64,000 nucleotides of DNA from Undaria pinnatifida (lineage: Eukaryota; Sar; Phaeophyceae; Laminariales; Alariaceae). Every line of letters begins with the position of its first letter. Positions within the stretch are counted from its first letter, which is position 1. Below, piece after piece: positions 1 through 10,546 of the stretch. The stretch spans positions 16,674,702 through 16,738,701 of the forward strand of contig JABAKD010000023.1 in assembly GCA_012845835.1 (NCBI GenBank). The letters run 5' to 3'. A model generated the notes under the pieces. That model was not told the DNA's origin. It did no database searches and saw only the letters and a program-made list of their open reading frames with translations. The position numbers were made by a program, and so were the translations under genes.

Positions 1-26
1 CATGGCCACTGTGCACTACGATTACA

Positions 27-782
27 TTAAGACGCGCACTCAGACACGGAAGTGTCGTCAGCAAATGTCACCCGCTTGCGCGGACGATGTGAGCTGGACC
101 CCCCTCTACTAAGACCTGAAACAAGGATCCTCTTAACGGAAACAGAACCACGATCAATTCGTTGGTTATTCCCATCATTGACAAAATCACTCGGAACAAA
201 ATATTCAGTACCTACTGCTGCTGCGGAGAGTTTCCTCTCCGCGCTAACCTTGCCTACCACATTAGTAGCAAGGTGCTCTCCAACTGATGGTAGCGCAACG
301 CCAGCTGGGCACCGTCAGTTGTCGCGATCACTGCCGGCTTGGCTGTCGTCGTCGTTGTCGTCGTTGTGGCGACCACGGTGACGGCGGTCGACATTGGGGG
401 AGGGCGACCGGTCCCGCTTCGGGCCCCCGCTAGGGTGCCGGGGACGGTGCCGTTGTCTTTCTGTTTCTGAAAGCAAGTGGCCAAGTGGTTTTTCGCATTT
501 GCTAAAGTGCAAAAGGGTCGAGTTTTTCTCTCCTGCTGAACAGGTAGTTGACGAGGACGGTGCTTGTTGTTATTACCCCGAGCTGTTCCCTGTTGGCGGC
601 CATGTTGGCGCTGTTGGACGCGAGGGGTGGTCATCAACTGGTGAGCGGCAGAACGGTTGGGCACCGGGGTAAATGACAGCGCTTATAGTGCCAGTTAAAC
701 GTGCGGCTTCATGACGTCGGGCGCACTCAACCGCCTCTTTAAAAGAGGTGACTGGGTTTTCGCCGCTCCGCAACAGTTGCAA
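27..782 (-). pseudogene. gag-like retroelement relic
   Basis: Read on the minus strand from 782 down, three overlapping frames give a gag-like succession. First comes a basic helix segment (SFKEAVECARRHEAARLTG, about 735-670). A frame change near 664 is followed by a Gln/Arg-rich linker. A putative Cys/His knuckle (FCTLANAKNHLATCFQKQKDNG region, about 440-510) follows, then a tail ending at 27 with RVTFADDTSVSECAS. The helix followed by a C-x-H-x-C finger is typical of LTR or YR retroelement capsid ends. No protease, RT or integrase follows inside the window, and the first frame has a stop just upstream of 782. The piece is therefore a frameshifted fragment. The family is not identifiable from sequence alone; a host nucleic-acid-binding protein relic is the alternative. 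Confidence 0.4.
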
Positions 783-928
783 CGCGGGGGGCAGACTGTG
801 CTGTCAGAGAGTGACAGTTATCGCTGACCCAGGTGTACGACCTTTTGCATGCCTCCCAACAGCCGACTCGAATCGGGGCATCAACGCGCGGAAGCGGAGG
901 GCAGATGCAGAGACAGTTTCACTACAGT

Positions 929-1290
929 AAAGATGCTACCGTACACCACCAGAGGGTCGGCCCTCGTCTCTCCGGGACACAGGAGTGATCTAACTGTTGA
1001 ACTATGACGGCGCAGTTGGACAAACCGAAGGAGTTGATAAGGCTCGGAGACAGGGCGGAGAGCGGAAGCGCTGGGGCAAATGAAAAGTGACACAGGGTCC
1101 TGCCGTCGACGCCAATAAAGATGCTACCGTGCACCGCCAGGGGGTGGTGATCCCTCGTCTCTCCGGGACACAAGAGTGTTTTAACTCTCGAACTATGACG
1201 GCGCAGTTGGACAAACTGAAGGAGATTATAAGACTCGGAGACAGGGCGAAGAGCAGAAGCGCTGGGGCAGATGAAAAGTGACACAGGTTG
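929..1290. repeat. tandem duplication, period 188 bp
   Basis: Two copies, starting at 929 and 1117, share most of their length, from a common AAAGATGCTACCGT start to a shared GATGAAAAGTGACACAGG end. They differ by scattered substitutions and small indels, so the duplication is not recent. The second copy holds an open plus-strand frame ending at 1281 with MTAQLDKLKEIIRLGDRAKS. The same frame is broken by stops in copy one, so coding is doubtful. Confidence 0.75.
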
Positions 1291-1712
1291 CGAGGACACG
1301 CACAGCTGTAGATTCGTAGCTCGAGCCAAGGACAAGCCACCAAAACCTTCCAGGAATCTGCCGTGGGAGTCTAGAAGGCGAAACAAGGATGAGCCAATCT
1401 CCTAAATGTTCCCCAGGAACAGCTCCCGGAATGATGATGGGGCTTGGGGTTTTCGACAGAGGTTTCGACATATACAGCGGGCGTGTTGGTACCGGGGATA
1501 TGGTATCCACATATAAACCAGCTGATAAATAATCCATGATAATATAAAAATATAATAGTCACTCCTGAGTATATAAATATACACTGTATACTATATACGA
1601 GTAATAAATACCTGGTATTAAATTTCATGTATTTATATTCAACAATAATAATATAATAATTGAAATATGAAATACATTAGATCAACCAATCTAGCGGGGA
1701 TTCTTTTGGCTT
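1291..1712. other. AT-rich non-coding stretch
   Basis: From about 1500 the sequence is AT-rich with many ATATA/AATAAT runs. No reading frame with protein-like composition, no repeat and no RNA gene is recognised. Confidence 0.5.
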
Positions 1713-2261
1713 TTGACACTAGACCGTGCACAAACCGTAATGAACCGTCCGAAACCGTGGCCATATATTACCGTTCTGCGGCCGATAGAATCGCGGGTTT
1801 TGTGCGGTTTCATGTTAACCGCATCGTTATATAACCGGTCTAACGATTCTTGGCTTGATGCACACGGTGCGGTGCAGTTTCGATGCCATTCCTACGGTGC
1901 GGTTCGGTGCGGTTTTAAGAAATTGGGAATCTCACGGTGCGGTTCGGAGCGGTTTCCGGACATTATAAATCCTACGGTGCTGTTCGGTGCTGTCACATGT
2001 CCTACAGAGCGGTTCGTTGCGGTTTTGAAAATTAGAAAATCCTACGGTGCGGTTCGGTGCGGTTTTCAAAAATCGTAAATGCTACGGTGCGGTTCGGTGT
2101 TTTCATGTATTCCACGGTGCGATTCGGTGCGGTGTTCATGTATCAGGAATTCTACGGTGCGGTTGGGTGCAGTTTTTAAGAGGGCAGACATCCTACGGCG
2201 CACTTCAACCGCACCGAACCGCACCGAACCGATAGGAAAAACCGCACCGTAAAGAACCCTG
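1713..2261 (-). mobile_element. GGTGCGGTT subterminal-repeat array with one hAT-like end
   Basis: About nine imperfect units of roughly 40 bp, each built on TACGGTGCGGTTCGGTGCGG, run from about 1865 to 2190. The array then switches to the complementary version (AACCGCACCGAACCGCACC) up to 2261. Read on the minus strand the right edge begins CAGGGTTCTTTACGG. A CAGGG start followed by inward short repeats is the usual look of a hAT element end. No matching left end and no 8-bp target duplication were found, so this is a fragment or a degenerate non-autonomous element. Simple minisatellite origin is the alternative. Confidence 0.4.
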
Positions 2262-2262
2262 A

Positions 2263-3380
2263 TTTTTTTTTCATCATGAAATAAGAGTTGAAGGCGATGC
2301 CCTCATATTTTGTTTGAATTTGAGGATTTTTCTTTTGAGCTTCCATTAGTCTAGATGGTATGAACTTTATCATGACAGTTGTCACGAGCTGGGGGATGTA
2401 GCATTCACTCTGTGTTCGTATCAATGTCTGATGTCTGATGTCTGGTGTGTGTTGTGTACGACTGCATAGAATCTAAGGAGATGGTAGTAGAGTAGAACTA
2501 TTGATGTGATTGGTGGTCCCAATCTTCGTATGCTCGAGTTGAGCCCCATTAGACCCAGTTGTGCACTATTGTCTCCGTTCAGTGGTCATCTTCCAGTTCG
2601 TGTCTGCGTCATCTTTTGGTCTACGTTGGAGTACGATCGTGTATGCAACTATATTTTTCTACTTGTCTCTTCTCCTCCGCCTGATGGCCCCTCGTCGGGT
2701 ACCGAGAGAAATCCCCCCATGAGCCACCCTACTCCAGGCATACAGACTACCATCCATCAGACATTGGTACGAGCACATAGTGAATGCTTCAAAGTGTCCT
2801 GTAATACCAACGCGTGTTGAGAACTTGGCATGGACTAAACCAGAGCGGGACTGGTTAAACAAAATGTGGCTTGACTCCGGAGTGGAGGAGTTATAGCTTA
2901 GCTGTTTTTTTATCATGAAATAATAGTTGAAGGCGATGCCCTTATACTTAGTTGAAGCTGAGGATTCTACTTTTGAGCTTGCATTAGTCTACATGGAATG
3001 AACATTATCATGACAATTGTCACAAGTAGGGGGGGTGTAGGATTCACTATGTGCTCGTATCAATGTCGGATGTCGGATGTCGGATGTCTGATGTGTATGA
3101 CTGCATGGAATCTACGGAGATGGTAGTAGAGTAGGACTATTGAAATTATTGCCAGTTATCATATGTTCAAGTTGAGCCCCATTAGGCTCAGTTGTGAACT
3201 GTTGTCTTCGTTCAGTGGCTATCTTCCAGTTCGTGTCAGTGTCATCTGTTCTACTTTAGGGTACGATAATTTACGCAACTCTTTTTTTCTACTCGTCTCT
3301 TCTCTGCCTGACGGCCCTTCGTCGGGTACCGAGAGGAGTCTCCCCATGAGGCATCCTTCTCCAGGCATACAGATATTCGC
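2263..3380. repeat. tandem duplication with period about 640 bp
   Basis: The segments 2263-2750 and about 2903-3375 align along their length. Both start with a T-run and ATCATGAAATAA, share the run AGGCGATGCCC, carry a short (GATGTCTGATGTCG) repeat, and end in CATGAG.CA.CCT.CTCCAGGC. The unrelated spacer 2751-2902 closes copy one. They diverge by substitutions throughout, so the event is old. The ORFs inside (for example 2506-2820 and 3163-3384) share composition but have no recognisable product. Confidence 0.8.
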
Positions 3381-3429
3381 TTAAACCCAACGCAACTGGC
3401 TCATGCATGGAGCCAGCATAGAGCCAGCG

Positions 3430-4020
3430 CCACCCGGGGAGGATAGGGTCCCAACCCTGGTTAGAAATCCTTCTATACATCCGACAACCCGGGAATGATG
3501 GCGGAATTCCTGGGTCGCTACCGCTCTGCTCGGTATAGAAACACCAACGCCAGTGGGTGGTTGCAGATTGACTGGGGCTTGCACGGAGACAGCGACACCC
3601 GGGCAGGATAGATTCCCATCCGCGGTACGTAAATCCGTCTCTATATCTACAATCCCCACATCCCTGGGACAAAAATCGGAGGTCCCCTGGGTCGGTACCG
3701 CCCCGCACGGTGTGGAAACCCCAACCCCACCGGCCGATCGCTGATTGGCTGGGGCGCGTACGTAGAGCTAGCACCACCCGGGGAGGGTAGGGTCCCATCC
3801 CCAGTTTAGAAGTCTTTGCATATCTCTACCGCTTCAACTAACCGGGGACGTAAACGGAGTTGCCCCGGGTCAATACCGCCCCACACAGTGTAGAAACCCC
3901 AACCGCACCGGCCATAGCTGATTGCCTGAGGTTCGTATACATAGCCAGCGCCGCCCGAAGAGGGTGTAGGGTCCAATCCCCGGTTCAGAAATCCTTCAAA
4001 TTCCCAGTGACTATAACCTC
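3430..4020. repeat. satellite-like array, about 165-180 bp units
   Basis: Four unit starts are visible at about 3432, 3597, 3776 and 3953. Each opens with an ACCCGGGGAGGATAGGGTCCC-type block, followed by TCTACA..TC..AC, then GACCCGGG-like and ATACCGCCCC.CACGGTGT, then AACCCCAACCC. The same consensus returns at 60705-61110 and, as a single worn copy, at 5066-5145. The unit length and dispersal fit a degenerate satellite or the repeated part of a larger element. Open frames in it are by-products of the repeat. Confidence 0.8.
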
Positions 4021-4120
4021 TGGGTTGAATTGAATTTGAAATTCCTGTCAAACGTCCCCCCCTTTTTTTCACACATTTTCCAGGCAAAGTAATCCTGCTC
4101 TGCCCGACGCCCACCGCACC

Positions 4121-4600
4121 GCTGACACTAAATCGTTATCAAATAAATGTGGGTATGGCCATCGACACCCGCTCTATGCGTATTAAACCCGTACAATATA
4201 AAATGGCTCTGAAACTTTATTTTTATTAGATGGACGTGAGACAAATGCATTCTATATTTTCAGTGCTGTGTGCTGTTGTGTAAGCTGCAATATTCGAAAA
4301 TGTATCTCTTGCCAATCCTCGTTTGTTTGTCGGCCAAAAGTGACCCTGCTACTGCTGTTGTCGCTGCCGCTGTTACTGCTGCTATTGTACCAGCTGGGGT
4401 GAGGCGAGGCGGCGGGGAGCGGGGCGGGGCGAAAAGCTTGACAACCCCTGCTGCTATTTATCGTGTTGCTGTTACTGCTGCTGCACTGCTACTACTACTG
4501 CTGGTTGCTGCTGTTGCACGGGTGTATCAGCTACAATAACCGACCGTTTATCTCTTCCATGTGACTCTCGACGATCTTCAAACCTTCTCCCTCTCTTTCA
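4121..4600. other. CTG/CAG-rich low-complexity sequence
   Basis: GCTGTTACTGCTGCT-type triplets dominate about 4340-4540 and give an open plus-strand frame of Ala/Val/Leu that looks like repeat translation. No gene, RNA or transposon end is recognised. Confidence 0.5.
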
Positions 4601-4701
4601 GTCATCGGCGAAAAGCACAACGACAGGGTGGGGCGAGGCGTCGGGGAGCGGGCCGGGTTGGAGCCCCGCCCCCTCCCCGCCTGACGACCTCGCGTATCCG
4701 T

Positions 4702-4853
4702 ACCAACATCTCCAAAGCTTTTTGACGGGCCTTGTGCGAGCCTATCCCGTCAACAGCCTTTGGAGCCGGCCCGGACCGCTTCTCGCCTGAAGACCCCGCA
4801 AATCCTTGCCAACATCTCCAAATATTTTTGGCGGGATAGGCTCGCACAAGGCC
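4702..4853. repeat. 22-bp perfect inverted repeat with matched flanks
   Basis: The arm 4728-4749 (GGCCTTGTGCGAGCC then TATCCCG) is the exact complement of 4832-4853. Each arm is preceded by a direct repeat (CCAACATCTCCAAA at 4703 and 4809). A stem-loop with an 82-base loop, or the ends of a short mobile sequence, would explain it. No flanking target duplication was seen. Confidence 0.75.
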
Positions 4854-5065
4854 AGCAGTAATACCATGGTAAATCTGCTGCTGTATTGTGCTGGTTGTAT
4901 CACCTCTACTGCTGTACGGAGGTCCTGTTGTTGTGTGTACTGACTACGTGCTGCATTTGATACAGCAGCTGTAGTAGTATCATAATATAAAACTGCACTG
5001 TAGGAGTCCTACGATAACATAAGAATGTCACTGGGATCGGCGTGCAAACCTGCAACGCGGTAGTA

Positions 5066-5145
5066 TATCTACAACTCCAAAAATTCGTGGACAAAAGTGA
5101 TGCCTCCCCGTGTCGATACTGCCCCGAACAATGTGGGGACCTTAC
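5066..5145 (+). repeat. isolated diverged copy of the 3.4-kb satellite unit
   Basis: The run TCTACAACTCC..AAATTCGTGG, then ACAAAAGTGAT, CCCCGTGTCGATACTGCCCC and AATGTGGGGA follows the order of the satellite blocks at 3640-3715 and especially 60750-60830. It is a single unit without neighbours. Confidence 0.6.
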
Positions 5146-5339
5146 CTGCGAGTATTCAATGGACTGGCTCGGCTACGGTTTGAAGAGAGAACATACCACC
5201 CCCAAGAGGTTCAGCAAGCGCGTGGACTATCATCTCATACTAGCCCGTTAATAGAGTAGTTGTAGTTTCAACATGGATCAATAGCAGATTTCAGTACCAA
5301 CCGAGGTCGAGACCTTTGCGACTTGGCTCTCGAAGCAGC

Positions 5340-5810
5340 AGAAACCCACCAGTATTTTTGAGCCAGGTCTTTTCAGATAGTATGGGATATGTACACTGGC
5401 ATCACCTCCCGTAAGGGTGGGTGTAGCCACTCCCGTGCATAGGCAGCGGAAATGAGTGTTTTTGGTAGAACAGTCATATGACACTCATTTCCCTTGCGTA
5501 TGTACGGAATAGTATTCGAAGAATAACTGAACTCAAAGTTGGGTGGGTGGGTGGTTGTCTCAACAGAACAATTCTCAATCTGTGTTTTCCTCTCGAAACA
5601 GGGTGCAAAATTGAAAAGTGAGCGTGTGTCCTGGCTCTCCAAAATATGGGTTATTTATTTCATGACAGATTTGGGATCGATTTTATCTTTTTCATCATCT
5701 GGACTTATTAATACACCAGTATTTTCGAGCCAGTTCTTCTCCTCAGATAGTATGGGATATGTACACTGGCATCACTCCCCACGGTTGGTGTAGCCACTTC
5801 TTCCTATACT
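5340..5810. repeat. duplicated 90-bp block flanking a dispersed repeat
   Basis: The block at about 5345-5440 (CAGATAGTATGGGATATG, ACACTGGCATCAC) recurs at about 5718-5810 with few changes. Between them, 5553-5690 is almost identical to 41640-41775 (GGTGCAAAATTGAAAAGTG and flanks). The pair sits just beyond the 3' side of the minus-strand retroelement that ends near 5902. It could represent its terminal repeat, but that link is inference. Confidence 0.65.
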
Positions 5811-5901
5811 TTCATAAATATTCCACCTTCTTAAGTGGAATACTTCATATCCCATACTTTTACATACAGCCATGTTCTGCAATTCTGAACAATGTTATTT
5901 A

Positions 5902-7344
5902 TTACAGTAAAGGCGTTCCACTAAATGCAGCCCACGAACGACTTTGCTCGCTAAGAGGAAACTCGTTGAACGTTGCGAACTGGGCTGATGTAACTCCCTC
6001 TACCATCCCCGTTCCCTCTAATCCCGGAGCTACCACGTCCATCAGTCTCATGTATCTCCATGCGGTTTTCGGGCTTTTCCAATATGCCCGTTGCATAATC
6101 GTGGATAATCTCCTGCCAGCGCTCTCGAAATGGCTCCCCCACATCTTTCCCCCGCTGCCCGTGCATACTCCTTCAACTTGGTGGACATCTTTGTCGTTAA
6201 AATGGGTAAAGAACGTTTGACCGGTCTTCCATTCGGTCCCTTAGAAATCTCGAAAAACAAATATCCGGACGTCATATCCCATCCTGCCGCTTGACCCACA
6301 GCTATCCTTTGCTCATCCGCCCGAACTGGGCATACCGTCACATATTTCTCGTCGTAGGGTACGGAAGTCGAATGATCGGCACCATCTCTCAAAGTTTTTC
6401 CCCACTGGAAGTTGAACAAAAGTCCACTCTCGTTTGAAAGTCTAAGCACTCGTTGTATCAATGTATTCGTCAACTCTATTCCCATTTTGGTTGTGCTAAA
6501 GGCTACCGCTAAGAACGCGATATCTCGAGCGAGCGTTACCCTCTCTAGGATGAACACAGTACTCTGAAGTTTCGACCGCATAGACCTCACGATTATTTCT
6601 AAGTGACCATGAAGGATAGCCGGTGCTTGTTTGACTAGTACACCTGCCTGCTTCTGCTCTCCGGTTGTGAACGTCAGGTACTGAGTTACCAACTCGCTTC
6701 GTACTGGATTTCCAATCCGCAAGGTGCTACTCCATGGGGTCACTATCCTCAGTTCTTTTTCAAACACCATTGCGAGCTTTGATATGTGATTTGATTGGAG
6801 CGAATTGAACGCATATCTCAGGCTGCACTCTCCTGGGGTAGTTGAACATCCCGTAAAATCCTTCATCCCGACTGCTGCACAGTGGCACGCGTGTACTACT
6901 GTCCGTCTCCTAGCACCGCATGAATCCAACCAACATAGAAATCCCTCGACATCCTTCGGTTGAGTATCCTCAATACATGAAGTGGTACTCTTTGACCGAG
7001 ATTCAAGGAACTTCGTGAACAACATGTATGTGGCCGATCTACTTTTCATGGATGCTTTTTCGGCCCAAGCAGTTCGAAACTGGTGAAATCGCTTTCGAAT
7101 CGCTGCTTCGTCAATGTCCATCGACGTATCTGTGCCCGTAGATTTTCTGCTTCCGATACCGTTTCACCACACATTTGGCAGAAGTTCTGAAGCGAAAGCG
7201 TTTATCGTTTTCAGCATGGCATGTCGGGCACAGGACCCTTGCTCGCGACGCGGATACTTTTACGAGTGAACGAAATGGTATTGATTCTCCCGCTTCGCGC
7301 CATGGGGCCCGCAGCCTCCCCGCAATGCTCAGAACGATCGTCAC
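5902..7344 (-). pseudogene. tyrosine recombinase of DIRS-like element
   Basis: The frame 7121-6048 encodes 357 residues and continues in another frame to 5902. A small upstream piece (7344-7111) has a CPTC-x-C cysteine cluster. The core shows the family pattern: KMGIELTNTLIQRVLRLSN, then GLLFNFQWGKTLRDGADHS, then VCPVRADEQ and GYLFFEISKGPNGRPVK. After a frameshift near 6140 come SHFESAGRRLSTIM, then YWKSPKTAWRYMRL with the expected nucleophile Tyr, and the common C-terminal NEFPLSEQSRSWAAF. In the usual H-x-x-R box the second arginine is not visible (HFES), so the protein may be inactive as well as frameshifted. It would cut and rejoin the circular cDNA at insertion. Confidence 0.75.
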
Positions 7345-7409
7345 AGCCGTGTAAATAGTGCGCAGAGCCTGATGATGAATTTCGAAAAATTCGATGTCAT
7401 TGTGTCAAG

Positions 7410-9781
7410 TTATGATTTACAAAAAATTACTTCTACTGCCAACATGCTCCACTTCTGAAACATTAACGGTTCTCTACCTCGCTGGTGATGCACACGATAA
7501 AACGGTGATTTGCTCCCCGGGTTGGAAAGCGTTCGAGACTTTACCCAACCCCGTGCTAGCCGAGGAAACCAAGATTGCTTTTGGTCCGGAACTACGATCA
7601 CGGCTCGTGCCTGACATTCTTCTAAATGTTGCAACATTACTCCGACCATGTTTGTCGGCGGGAAACAGAAACCAAAAATCCCGCCGACGACTCTGGCATG
7701 AACTTTACGTTTTGCGTAAGAACATCAACCCCCGCGCAACCTGATGTACGGTAGCGGGAGTAAAAAGGAATATTCTCCTGCGTCTTTCGGCCCGCAACCC
7801 ACTTCTGATGTACAGACGCTGGGGTCGCGATCAGATCCATATCAACACCTCCTGCCCATGTGTAAAGCGATCCAAACACTGCCGCGTCTAATCGAACATA
7901 GTCATCTGAACCAGGCCTTGACAAAGCGTCAGCTTCCGCATTGGCTTTTGAATTGACCCAACGCACCTCAAGTATGAAATCATACTCCACCTGAAGCCAG
8001 AATAAATCGACAATCATCTCATGCATAAGCGTGTTCTTCGCTCGACCCCGCTTGAACGAATCGTGGAAGACCTTGTTGTCAATAGCTGAAACTAGAATAG
8101 ACCCCGCGATCTGAGCAGAATGATCAGCGCAGTACATATCCAGAGTCTGCTGCAATGCGTATCCTTCCTGCAAGTTAATGTGCGTACTCGCCATGTCCAC
8201 TGGAAAATCCCCTCCTGCTCGGAACACTTCACGTCCTGGGTTACGGATTAACCTCCCCCCATCCGCTCGAGGAAGCATCCGTTGCACCCGTTAGGGTAAC
8301 CATTTTGTGCTCTGCTCTGTACCACGACGCCCCATTGAAACGCTGACGCACTTCCAACCATTTCGTCAACTCGAACATGAGGCCACCATTTTTCGGGATA
8401 TCAATTTCCATACTCTTCTTGCGTCCTCCCGTTCGCTGAAAATTTGCGATCTGCCGATATATGTGGTGCGTGTAAAGAGCTGCCACAGGAACGGCCACGG
8501 ACAAACTGGTGCACTTACCGGCAAGCTTCTCTAGCATTCGAAAGGTTATCGCGCCAGAAGTTACTGCCTCGGTAAGGATGACTTCCAACTTCTCTAGTTT
8601 GTCCTCAGGCGCCCCGAAACGGCAAGCCACGGAATCGCAGATGATACCGGGAAACACCAGTCGCGTAGTGGGGTCAATCTCGCATTTCGGAAGGGAGATG
8701 AAGTCGCCTACGCTGAAAAACACTTCCAAAGCCACGTACGTTGCGACTAGAGCTGCTTCGCACCGTTTTGCTGCCTCGAGCAGGCGCGTGGACCCGAAAT
8801 TGACCTCGTAAAAATCGTCGATCCAAGTCAATAGGAATGTCTCGGGAACGCAAGTATCGTCTCACTACCTCCGACAACGAGGCGTATATTACTGGTGCTG
8901 AACACCACCCGAAAGCTAGCACGGTAAAGATGTAGAACTCGCCTTTCCACTCGAATCCAAAATATTGCCATGACTCCGTGCTTAACGCGACGTGGTGGTA
9001 ACCGGCTTTGTGATCAATTGTAACTTGGTAAGCTCCTTTCCACGCGCATTGAGCGACTTTGCCAACCCCATCCATAGCGAACGGGAGGTGTCGACACATA
9101 AGATTAAGCCAGCGTGCGTCCCAAATTAGTCTAGGCTTCTTTGGTTCAACTCCCAAGGAAAGCATCATATGAGGCTTTTCATACATCGAAACATCGGCTA
9201 TATCTGCCCATCGTGCCACACATCCGTTCCCCCACCAACGCCTGGACCTCGCCCGTGACCCACGACGTGAACTCATCAGGGACATGATTTCGCAAATGCA
9301 CAGGAGTCAGCTCTGCTTCACTATACGGATGGCCTTGGTATATCCCGCTTGTGTCGGGATCTATGAAGTCAAGGATAATAACACCTTTTACCCACGCCAG
9401 CAAGGTGTTCCGTTCTGTCTCGGGCGTTTCGGGCAAAATAACGTTTTGCCAAAAGGGAACTGCTGACTGCAAAAAGGCTGGTACAAACTCTTGTGTAGCC
9501 CAAAGCCGATCGTCGTGCGGAGTTCGTTGCAGCTGCAAGAGTATCTCGTTGCTTGAGAGGTTAACGGGTGACTGTCGCGCTTCTGGTTCGCTGAGAAGTT
9601 TACCACTTGTATTTTGAACACGAACGCGTGCAGTACGTTCCGCGCGTTCAGCGAGAAAGCGACTCGCGCCAGATCCAACCTGAACATATAGAACACACGG
9701 TGGAATTTTAGTTGCGTATCTCGCTATGCCAATAGTATATGTGGTGTGTATCCAAAAACGTAGATATAGTTGTGTAGGCAA
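7410..9781 (-). pseudogene. reverse transcriptase-RNase H (pol) of DIRS-like element
   Basis: Four consecutive minus-strand frames carry one protein. 9781-9179 holds the N-terminal region up to the DEFTSWVTGEVQALVGE segment. 9240-8835 holds the RT fingers and palm (KKPRLIWDARWLN, QVTIDHKAGYHHVAL, FTVLAFGWCSAPVIY). 8831-8245 begins with the catalytic TWIDDFYEVN box and runs to the RNase H start TDASSSGWG. 8240-7637 continues RNase H with HINLQEGYAL, VSAIDNKVFHDSF and WVNSKANAEADALSR. A last frame (7649-7410) has ECQARAVIVVPDQKQSWFP, a block usual after RNase H in these elements. Frame changes lie near 9235, 8835 and 8245. The two aspartates of the RT box and the first RNase H aspartate are kept. 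Confidence 0.8.
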
Positions 9782-9833
9782 CCCAACATAGGTGCCAGAG
9801 CGTTAGTAGCGAACCGGATCGCGCGTTCAACCG

Positions 9834-10397
9834 TTAACCAAAGTCCAAGCCAAGAAAGAGCAAGGTGCAGAGGTCGTTGGAGAGTGCGTCAAAACCGGAA
9901 GAGAAAAGATCGCAGCATAACAAAACCCGATAAGAATTTCTTTTTGGTAGAAACGGAAAACAACGGAAAAGACATTGCATGCCGATGTGCAGCTGGTGAC
10001 GTGCATGTATGGAAAGAAGTACTATGTAATCGCCTGACGTACGTCGAATAAAGGGAAACGCGAAAGGGAACGTGTTGTGTGTATCGTGATGATGGGTAAC
10101 ATCGACGACGTTATGCACTGTTGGTACGCTCGGCGAGGCCCGTGCCAGGTCCGCTGCATCAGGGCCCAAAGAACCCGAGCTCAAAAAAAATAAACAGCAG
10201 TATATAAGATGAATCGCATCGCTGAACCGAAAAGAACTCTTGTCAGTCCTGAAATGCCAAACACAGGAAAAAACCCTAACAAGGAACATGATCAAATCAA
10301 TCAAAGGAGAAAACCGCTCCTTGCGCAAACGTAAAAACAAAAACGCAGCTGACAAGACAAAATCAGTAGCCAAGAGAAACTCCGAAAGAGCAACCAA
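9834..10397 (-). other. 187-codon open frame between gag and pol, doubtful
   Basis: The frame is open and starts with ATG-equivalent context, but the product is rich in Phe, Leu, Ser and Cys with no recognisable domain. The opposite strand has a very basic composition. It lies exactly between gag and pol of the element. It could be spacer, a pol N-terminal extension or chance. I see no motif that decides. Confidence 0.2.
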
Positions 10398-10546
10398 GAA
10401 AAACCGGAGGCGCGCCGGCCTCCTATTTAACGTAGACCACCGAATAAAGGAACGACAAGGAACAACGAAGAACTCCGGTCGGCGGTGAACATTAAATCGA
10501 CTACAACATCGCTATGTTTTCGCCCCAGTGTCTACGTGTAGAAGTT

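Noticed and set aside
4270-4539. 89-codon Ala/Val/Leu ORF
   Set aside because: Translation of CTG/GCT triplets; no conservation seen.
9834-10397. 187-codon minus-strand ORF as a gene
   Set aside because: Phe/Leu/Ser-rich composition, no domain, lies in the gap between gag and pol; kept only as a doubtful open frame.
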